This document shows positions 8,199 to 13,504 of a stretch of DNA of 13,504 nt, piece by piece. Within the stretch, counting starts at the first letter, position 1. Every line of letters starts with the position of its first letter. Position numbers and translations under genes: made by a program. Source of the DNA: Burkholderiales bacterium (lineage in GTDB: Bacteria > Pseudomonadota > Gammaproteobacteria > Burkholderiales > Burkholderiaceae); the NCBI GenBank assembly GCA_947372535.1, contig CANBUA010000114.1:1-13504 (forward strand), in the 5' to 3' direction. The notes under the pieces were generated by a model, which saw only the letters and a program-made list of their open reading frames with translations, was not told where the DNA came from and made no database searches.

Positions 8199-8207
8199 CG
8201 CTGACGG
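8186..8207 (+). repeat. Inverted repeat across the pstA stop codon
   Basis: Arms CCGTCAGCGT (8186-8195) and ACGCTGACGG (8198-8207) are perfectly complementary around a 2-base centre. In RNA they give a 9-bp stem with a UUGA loop that overlaps the pstA stop. It is not followed by T residues, so it is unlikely to be a terminator. It sits 57 bp before the pstB start. Confidence 0.7.
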
Positions 8208-8264
8208 CCGCCGCCTGCTGAACCCGCATCGCCCTCCGCATTGCTTACCCAGATCGGACCGCTC

Positions 8265-9050
8265 ATGGACACCAAAGTGTCAACCTCCGCTGCAGCCCAG
8301 GCCAAGATGGCCGTTCGCAACCTGAACTTCTACTACGGCAAGTTCCACGCGTTGAAGAACGTCAATCTGGACCTGCCTGAGCACAAGGTCACGGCCTTCA
8401 TCGGCCCTTCGGGCTGTGGCAAATCCACTTTGCTGCGCACCTTCAACCGCATGTTTGAGCTTTACCCCGAGCAGCGCGCAGAAGGCCAGATCCTGCTCGA
8501 CGGTCAGGACATCCTGAAGACCAAGGAAGACGTGTCGCTGATCCGTGCCCGCGTGGGCATGGTGTTCCAGAAGCCGACGCCGTTCCCGATGTCGATTTAC
8601 GAGAACATCGCTTTCGGGGTGCGCCTCTTCGAAAACCTGTCCCGCGGCGAGATGGACGAGCGCGTGGAATGGGCCTTGAAGAAGGCCGCGCTCTGGAACG
8701 AGGTCAAGGACAAGCTCAACCAGAGTGGCTCCGGCCTGTCCGGCGGTCAGCAACAGCGGCTGTGCATCGCCCGCGGCATCGCCATCAAGCCTGAGGTGCT
8801 CCTGCTGGACGAGCCTTGCTCGGCCCTGGACCCGATCTCGACCGGCAAGATCGAAGAGCTGATCCATGAGCTCAAGAACGACTACACGGTGCTGATCGTG
8901 ACCCACAACATGCAACAGGCGGCACGTTGCTCGGATTACACCGCCTACATGTACCTGGGTGAGCTGATCGAGTTCGGCGCCACGACCGACATCTTCATGA
9001 AGCCCAAGCGCACCGAGACCGAGGATTACATCACCGGCCGCTTTGGTTGA
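8265..9050 (+). CDS. pstB: Phosphate ABC transporter ATPase PstB
   Basis: PstB is the cytoplasmic ATP-binding subunit that powers phosphate import through PstCA. From ATG 8265 it has 261 residues, near the 257 of E. coli. Motifs are Walker [10 protein letters not shown] (47-55), Q-loop Gln102 in [19 protein letters not shown], signature LSGGQ (158-162), Walker B VLLLDEP with Glu183, D-loop SALD, and switch His214 in THN. The [11 protein letters not shown] stretch is typical of PstB within the ABC family. A TTG at 8241 would add eight residues but has no ribosome binding site; ATG 8265 itself has only a weak GGA ahead (8256-8258), so the start is moderately sure. It lies 66 bp after pstA, with a hairpin across the pstA stop, and is in the same operon. 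Confidence 0.96.
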   Translation: MDTKVSTSAAAQAKMAVRNLNFYYGKFHALKNVNLDLPEHKVTAFIGPSGCGKSTLLRTFNRMFELYPEQRAEGQILLDGQDILKTKEDVSLIRARVGMVFQKPTPFPMSIYENIAFGVRLFENLSRGEMDERVEWALKKAALWNEVKDKLNQSGSGLSGGQQQRLCIARGIAIKPEVLLLDEPCSALDPISTGKIEELIHELKNDYTVLIVTHNMQQAARCSDYTAYMYLGELIEFGATTDIFMKPKRTETEDYITGRFG

Positions 9051-9055
9051 TGGAC

Positions 9056-9069
9056 GCTTGCACGCAAGC
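9056..9069 (+). repeat. Short hairpin in the pstB-phoU spacer
   Basis: GCTTG (9056-9060) can pair with CAAGC (9065-9069) around CACG. It begins just after the pstB stop. It is followed by three tandem copies of ACAGA (9076-9090) leading up to phoU. The stem is short and its role is unknown. Confidence 0.4.
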
Positions 9070-9101
9070 CTTCGCACAGAACAGAACAGAAAGACCAGAA
9101 C

Positions 9102-9809
9102 ATGACGGAAAAGCACCTCTCCAGCCAGTTCGACAATGAGCTCAGCGGCATTTCGACCCGCGTCCTGGAAATGGGCGGTCTGGTGGAATCTCAGGTGGCG
9201 CAGGCCATCTATGCCCTGACCCATTTCAGTGGCGAGACCGCCAGCACCGTGTTGATCGGCGAGGAGCGTGTGAACCAGATGGAACTGGAGATCGACGCCG
9301 ATCTGTCGACCATCATCGCCCGCCGCCAGCCCACGGCGCGTGACCTGCGCCTGCTGATCGCCATCTCCAAGACCATCGGCAACCTGGAGCGCGTGGGCGA
9401 CGAGGCTGCGCGGGTGGCCCGCACGGTGCAACGCCTGATCAACACGGGTGTGTCCAGCCGCCTGCGCCTGCCGGTGAGCGATGTGTCCTTCGAGGCATCG
9501 CTGGCCACGGCTTCCTTGCGCAAGGCCCTGGACGCCTTTGCCCGCCTGGACACCCAGATGGCGCTGGAAGTGATCAAGAGCGACAACGAGATCGACGCCG
9601 AGTTCGACGGTCTGATGCGCAAACTGATCACCTACATGATGGAAGACCCCCGCACCATTTCGGCTTCCATTGACCTGGTGTTCGTGGCCAAGGCCATCGA
9701 ACGCGTGGGTGACCACGCCAAGAACCTGGCCGAGCAGGTGATCTACATCGTCAAGGGTACCGACGTGCGGCACAACAGTGTCGAAGCCGTCGAATCCATC
9801 GTCAAATGA
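9102..9809 (+). CDS. phoU: Phosphate signalling protein PhoU
   Basis: PhoU links the Pst transporter to the PhoR kinase and keeps the Pho response off when phosphate is plentiful. The 235-residue protein consists of two three-helix PhoU repeats. Each has the metal-cluster motif ERVGD: Glu96-Asp100 (followed by EAARVA) and Glu200-Asp204 (followed by HAKNLAEQ). Further acidic positions occur in ELEIDAD (61-67) and DNEIDAEFD (161-169). It has no signal peptide and is cytoplasmic. The ATG at 9102 has no clear Shine-Dalgarno; the leader is A-rich with ACAGA repeats. Gene order pstB-phoU-phoB is frequent in Betaproteobacteria and puts PhoU in the same transcript as both its transporter and sensor partners. 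The two metal motifs and the neighbours make the call firm. Confidence 0.96.
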   Translation: MTEKHLSSQFDNELSGISTRVLEMGGLVESQVAQAIYALTHFSGETASTVLIGEERVNQMELEIDADLSTIIARRQPTARDLRLLIAISKTIGNLERVGDEAARVARTVQRLINTGVSSRLRLPVSDVSFEASLATASLRKALDAFARLDTQMALEVIKSDNEIDAEFDGLMRKLITYMMEDPRTISASIDLVFVAKAIERVGDHAKNLAEQVIYIVKGTDVRHNSVEAVESIVK

Positions 9810-9828
9810 GCCTTGAGAGGGAGACATC

Positions 9829-10527
9829 ATGAGCCGCGTGCTGGTGGTGGAAGATGAAGCCGCGATCGCAGAGTTGATCGCGTTGAACCTGCGACATGCG
9901 GGTTTCGAAGTGTCGGTGGCCAACGACGCCGACCAGGCTCAGACTGAGCTGGACAAGGTGCTGCCCGATCTGGTGCTGCTGGACTGGATGCTGCCCGGGC
10001 AAAGTGGCCTGGCGCTGGCCAAGCGCTGGCGCAGTGCCAGCCGCAGCCGTGACTTGCCCATCATCATGTTGACGGCCCGGGCCGAAGAAGCGGACAAGGT
10101 GGCCGGGCTGGATGCGGGCGCCGATGATTACCTGACCAAGCCCTTCTCGACCCATGAGTTGATGGCGCGGGTGCGTGCGGTGCTGCGTCGCAAGGCGCCT
10201 CAGGCCTTGGATGCTGCCGTGGAGGTGGCTGGCTTGCGGCTGGACCCGACCACCCGCCGGGTGAGTCGCGCCGACCAGGAAGTGAAGATCGGCCCGACCG
10301 AATTCAAGCTTCTGCATTTCTTCATGACCCATCCGGAACGCGTGCACAGCCGCGCCCAGCTGCTGGACCGCGTGTGGGGCGACCACGTGTTCATCGAGGA
10401 GCGCACGGTGGACGTTCATGTCAAACGCTTGCGAGAGGCGCTGACGCCTGTGCAACGTGCCCAGCTGATCGAAACCGTGCGCGGTGCGGGCTATCGGTTG
10501 ACCCAACAGGTGGCCGACGCGGCCTGA
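9829..10527 (+). CDS. phoB: Phosphate response regulator PhoB
   Basis: PhoB is the OmpR-family response regulator that activates phosphate-starvation genes by binding Pho boxes. The 232-residue protein has a receiver domain with acidic pocket Glu9-Asp10, phospho-acceptor Asp52 in LLDWMLPG, Thr82 and Lys104 in YLTKPF. The C-terminal winged helix (about 130-226) contains the stretch GPTEFKLLHFFM, a helix with HSRAQLLDRVWG, and the recognition helix ERTVDVHVKRLREAL. The start ATG 9829 has AGGGA (9818-9822) about 6 nt upstream. It is 19 bp after phoU and 22 bp before phoR. I see no separate Pho box in front of it, so autoregulation would come through the pstS promoter. The Pho boxes in this window are its likely targets. 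Confidence 0.96.
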   Translation: MSRVLVVEDEAAIAELIALNLRHAGFEVSVANDADQAQTELDKVLPDLVLLDWMLPGQSGLALAKRWRSASRSRDLPIIMLTARAEEADKVAGLDAGADDYLTKPFSTHELMARVRAVLRRKAPQALDAAVEVAGLRLDPTTRRVSRADQEVKIGPTEFKLLHFFMTHPERVHSRAQLLDRVWGDHVFIEERTVDVHVKRLREALTPVQRAQLIETVRGAGYRLTQQVADAA

Positions 10528-10549
10528 CCTGCACAGACGACAATTCAAC

Positions 10550-11899
10550 ATGGCGGACTCCAGCAATTCGTGGCTGTTGCCACGGGTCGGCATGCGGCTG
10601 GCCATGGCTGCCCTGGGCGGCCTGGCGGGTTGGTCCCTGGGATGGCGCTTGGGATTTCCGCTCACTTTCGGTGTGGCCGGTGCGACCTTGGCGGTCCTGG
10701 GTGTGTCCATCCATGACACGCTCAAAGGCCATGCGGTACTGGATTGGTTGCGGGCACCGGAGGCCAATCTGCCCGACATGGATGGGCTCTGGGGCGAAGT
10801 GGGGCACCGCGTTCGGCGGGTGCTTCAGCAACGCGATGCGCTGGTGGCTGTCGAGCGCGCTCGGTTGCAGGAATTCCTGTCGGCCATCGAGGCCTCGCCC
10901 AATGGCGTGATGCTGCTGGACCGTTCGGAACACATCACCTGGATCAGCGCGGCCGCTGCCGATCACTTCGGGCTGAACCCGCAACGCGACCTCTTGCAAC
11001 GTGTGACCAACCTGGTCCGGCAACCTGCCTTCGTACAGTACCTGCAGGCAGGGGATTACCGCGATGCCGTCAAATGTCCCTTGCATGGAGGGCAAGGCCA
11101 TCTGCTGATTCAGGTGCGCGTCTACGGCGACGGGCTCAAGCTGGTGCTGTCGCAAGACATCACGGAGCGCGAGCGCTCCGACACCATGCGCCGCGATTTC
11201 GTGGCCAACGTGTCCCATGAGATCCGCACGCCGCTGACGGTGCTCAGCGGCTTCATCGAGACCTTGGGATCCTTACCGCTGACCGAGGTCGAGCGCAAAC
11301 GTGTGATCACCTTGATGACGCAACAGGCCGATCGGATGCAGGGCCTGGTGTCCGACTTGCTCACCCTGGCGCAGATCGAGGGCAGCCCCAGGCCGCCATC
11401 GGACCGGTGGGTCAGCGTCGACAAGTTGCTCAAGCGGGTGGAAGGCGATGGCCTGGCCCTGTCTCGCGACCGACATCCCTTCACCGTGCGCAGGGATGGC
11501 CTGGCCGCCGAGGATGGGGCAGATGACATTGCAGGCATCGAAAGCGAATGGCTCAGCGCCATGGGCAACCTGGTGTCCAACGCGGTGCGCTACACGCCTG
11601 AGGGCAAGGGCATCGACATCAGCTGGACGACCTTGCCCGATGGCGGGGCAGAGTTCAGCGTGAAGGATGGTGGCATCGGCATCGCGCCCGAACACATTCC
11701 CCGCCTGACAGAGCGCTTCTATCGGATCGATGGCAGCCGCTCACGAGAGACCGGCGGGACGGGCCTGGGCCTGTCCATCGTGAAACATGTGGTGCAACGC
11801 CATGGCGGCGAGTTGCGCGTTCACAGCGAACTGGGCAAGGGGTCGATGTTCACGCTGACGGTGCCCGCGGCGCGTGTGCGTCACACGGCAACGGCCTAA
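10550..11899 (+). CDS. phoR: Phosphate sensor histidine kinase PhoR
   Basis: PhoR phosphorylates PhoB under phosphate limitation and probably dephosphorylates it otherwise. The 449-residue protein begins with two close membrane helices (about 13-33 and 36-54) and almost no periplasmic loop, which fits sensing through the Pst-PhoU complex and not by direct ligand binding. A charged linker and a PAS domain (about 108-200) follow. The dimerisation domain carries His223 in SHEIRTPLT (222-230). The ATPase domain has the N box with Asn344 in NLVSNAVRYTPEG, the G1 box VKDGGIGI (371-378), the F box ERFYRID (388-394) and the G2 box GTGLGLSIV (403-411). The G1 box has Gly where many kinases have Asn (DNGxGI); Asp373 is present, so activity is expected. 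The start ATG 10550 has only a weak site. It is the last gene of the Pho operon. Confidence 0.95.
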   Translation: MADSSNSWLLPRVGMRLAMAALGGLAGWSLGWRLGFPLTFGVAGATLAVLGVSIHDTLKGHAVLDWLRAPEANLPDMDGLWGEVGHRVRRVLQQRDALVAVERARLQEFLSAIEASPNGVMLLDRSEHITWISAAAADHFGLNPQRDLLQRVTNLVRQPAFVQYLQAGDYRDAVKCPLHGGQGHLLIQVRVYGDGLKLVLSQDITERERSDTMRRDFVANVSHEIRTPLTVLSGFIETLGSLPLTEVERKRVITLMTQQADRMQGLVSDLLTLAQIEGSPRPPSDRWVSVDKLLKRVEGDGLALSRDRHPFTVRRDGLAAEDGADDIAGIESEWLSAMGNLVSNAVRYTPEGKGIDISWTTLPDGGAEFSVKDGGIGIAPEHIPRLTERFYRIDGSRSRETGGTGLGLSIVKHVVQRHGGELRVHSELGKGSMFTLTVPAARVRHTATA

Positions 11900-11923
11900 C
11901 CTCCTGGCCCTGGGCTCAAGAGA

Positions 11924-13504
11924 TCAGTTGGGCCCATGCCGGCGGTACACCGCCACCTGCTCGGAATTGCGTGAACGCTGGTTGTACAGGGCGATGCGCG
12001 ACCAACCGGGTACGGCAGGGGCATCCTGCCGCGCGGCCAGGCTCAGCACCAGGCTGTTGCAACGACCATTGAGGTCGGATGTGGCGAGCGGGCGCCCGTC
12101 CACCCGATAGCCGTCAAAGTATTCCAGCGCGGTCAGCAGGCCCACAGGCGCGTTCGGCGCGCACACCAGATCGCCACGGGGAATGTGCTGCTGCAGGCGC
12201 GACAGCAGGAGTCGGTAGCTGCGGGCCTGGTCGACCGGTGGCAGCCACAACGTCATGAACAGCAGCCAGCTCAAGGCCACGCCGCCAGCGGGCAGGACCA
12301 GGCTCTTCCACAAGGCATGCGCCTGGCGAGCGGTGCGCCACCGTACCAGGGCCAGCCAGGTGAGCGAAGCGGCCAGGGCCAGGCCCAGCGCCAGCCACGA
12401 GAAATGAACCTGGTAACCCGGGACGGTCTTGGCAATCCGCAGGGCCAGTTTGGCCGGCACGCCCAGGTGCATGGCCACGTAGCCCAGCCACAGCAAGGCC
12501 GCAAAGACGGTGAAAAAGAAGACCGAGAACCAGTCGAGCGCCGCACCCAGGCTGCGCTGCAGGATGGGCAGGGCAAAAGCCGCCAGCACCGCCAGCGGGG
12601 GCAGGGCGGCCAGCAAGGCGCGCTCGCTGCCGCCCATGGACACGGAGGCAGCGATGCCGACCGCTGCGGCCAGCATGGGCACAGCGATGTGGCGCCGCCA
12701 GACCTGACGGCGCCAGTGCCAGAGGGTCAGTGCGGCCAGGGGCAGGGTGGGCCAGGTGAACCAGGTGAGCGACTTGAACAGGTCTTGCGGGTGATCTGGC
12801 AAACCGAGCCGCCAGGCCCAGCCGGCCAGCCCGGCCTGGCGCAGAGCCGTGGCGAGCACGAAGGCCACCAGGGCCGCACCCAACACCCAGCGCAGGTGGA
12901 TGCGCATGTCGTCCTGGGCCGAGCGCAGGCAGACGATGGACCCAACCACGGCCAGCAACATGGCCACGCTGGGGCTGCCGCTGAGCGCCATGACGGGCAG
13001 GCTGAACATCGTGGCCAGGCGGGCGACGCGGGGGTGGCGCTGGACGGCGGCCAACCCGAACAGGAACAGGCTGGAGCCGGTGAGTTGCAGCAGCTCTGGC
13101 GTGGTTTCATGGCCCAGTTGCAAGAGCCCCAATGTGGCGATCAGGGCCAGCAGGCCACCGTCGGCCATGGCGCGGGCGTAATCCTTGGGCTGGGCCTCAC
13201 CGCCAAAGGCCAGCGGCAAGGGTTGGGCGGCGTCCGTCAGGGCCAGCTCGTAGGTGGTGGACCAGACCAGGGCAAGGATGGCACCGAGCAACGCGGCAAA
13301 GGGCAGGCGCGCCGCCATGGCGGGGTCGACCCAGCCGCTCAGCGCGCTGATGAAAGCGCCGCCCAGCCAATAGGGCAGGATGCCGCCCGAGTCGGCCACG
13401 ACACCGCCCACGCTGGGCTGCCACCAAGAGGCCTGACCCTGAGCCAGGCTCCACATGTGCCCGAAGGACGCGATGTCCAGGGTCTTCCACGGATCACGAC
13501 CGAA
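11924..13504 (-). CDS. ArnT/PMT-like membrane glycosyltransferase, 5' part missing
   Basis: This reading frame stays open to the window end, so the N-terminus is missing; 526 residues are visible. It is a polytopic membrane protein with about 11-12 hydrophobic segments and a soluble C-terminal part of about 110 residues, the layout of GT-C glycosyltransferases that use lipid-linked sugars (ArnT, dolichyl-phosphate-mannose transferase type). The visible N-terminal segment reads FGRDPWKTLDIASFGHMW and then WWQPSVGGVVADSGGILPYWLGGAFI, resembling the first periplasmic loop of ArnT-like proteins. In ArnT this loop has an Asp-Glu pair; here the matching place reads LDI, so the acidic pair is not obvious. 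A Met at 13456 is in frame but lies inside this conserved segment and is unlikely to be the start. It is convergent with phoR, 24 bp apart, with no strong terminator between. Acceptor and donor are unknown. Confidence 0.7.
   Translation of the reverse strand, partial: FGRDPWKTLDIASFGHMWSLAQGQASWWQPSVGGVVADSGGILPYWLGGAFISALSGWVDPAMAARLPFAALLGAILALVWSTTYELALTDAAQPLPLAFGGEAQPKDYARAMADGGLLALIATLGLLQLGHETTPELLQLTGSSLFLFGLAAVQRHPRVARLATMFSLPVMALSGSPSVAMLLAVVGSIVCLRSAQDDMRIHLRWVLGAALVAFVLATALRQAGLAGWAWRLGLPDHPQDLFKSLTWFTWPTLPLAALTLWHWRRQVWRRHIAVPMLAAAVGIAASVSMGGSERALLAALPPLAVLAAFALPILQRSLGAALDWFSVFFFTVFAALLWLGYVAMHLGVPAKLALRIAKTVPGYQVHFSWLALGLALAASLTWLALVRWRTARQAHALWKSLVLPAGGVALSWLLFMTLWLPPVDQARSYRLLLSRLQQHIPRGDLVCAPNAPVGLLTALEYFDGYRVDGRPLATSDLNGRCNSLVLSLAARQDAPAVPGWSRIALYNQRSRNSEQVAVYRRHGPN

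Noticed and set aside
8280..9923. Long minus-strand open frame of 547 codons opposite pstB-phoU
   Set aside because: It lies fully antisense to two well-conserved genes and has a His/Gln/Arg/Gly-rich composition typical of shadow frames in GC-rich DNA. No recognisable motif or start site.
11900..11935. Possible terminator between phoR and the convergent membrane gene
   Set aside because: Only a short GGCCC/GGGCC pairing with a large loop and no T-tract; not enough to call.
11924..13456. Start of the membrane glycosyltransferase-like gene at Met 13456
   Set aside because: The frame remains open to 13504 and the upstream residues FGRDPWKTLDIASFGH look like part of the conserved first loop, so the gene is partial at this end.

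Overview
The window is about 13.5 kb of GC-rich DNA with bacterial housekeeping gene order. The proteins resemble those of Betaproteobacteria, order Burkholderiales, probably Comamonadaceae or a relative. The clues are the FtsH start [13 protein letters not shown], the order ftsH-folP-glmM followed by pstSCAB-phoU-phoB-phoR, and the protein sequences. This assignment is from memory of the families, not from a search. I see no mobile element, CRISPR array, tRNA or rRNA.

Layout. (1) Positions 7-4230 (+) hold ftsH (membrane AAA+ protease), folP (dihydropteroate synthase) and glmM (phosphoglucosamine mutase). A near-perfect intrinsic terminator hairpin sits between ftsH and folP. A strong terminator follows glmM at 4291-4324. 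(2) Positions 4345-4848 (-) encode a small FAS1 (fasciclin) domain lipoprotein. (3) The roughly 280 bp divergent region 4849-5128 is full of GTCA/TGAC words. It contains two Pho-box promoters with the same geometry, one facing pstS and one facing the fasciclin gene. (4) Positions 5129-11899 (+) form a complete phosphate-starvation operon: pstS, pstC, pstA, pstB, phoU, phoB, phoR. Stem-loops lie after pstS, across the pstA stop codon and before phoU. (5) Positions 11924-13504 (-) are a polytopic membrane protein resembling ArnT/PMT-type glycosyltransferases, convergent with phoR and cut by the window end.

How they work together. PstS binds phosphate in the periplasm, PstCA forms the channel and PstB supplies ATP hydrolysis. 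PhoU passes transporter status to the PhoR kinase, which phosphorylates PhoB, and PhoB binds Pho boxes such as those before pstS. The one part that goes beyond a textbook Pho locus is the inferred PhoB control of the divergent fasciclin lipoprotein. The genes are otherwise well-known families, and I do not see a wholly new multi-gene system here.
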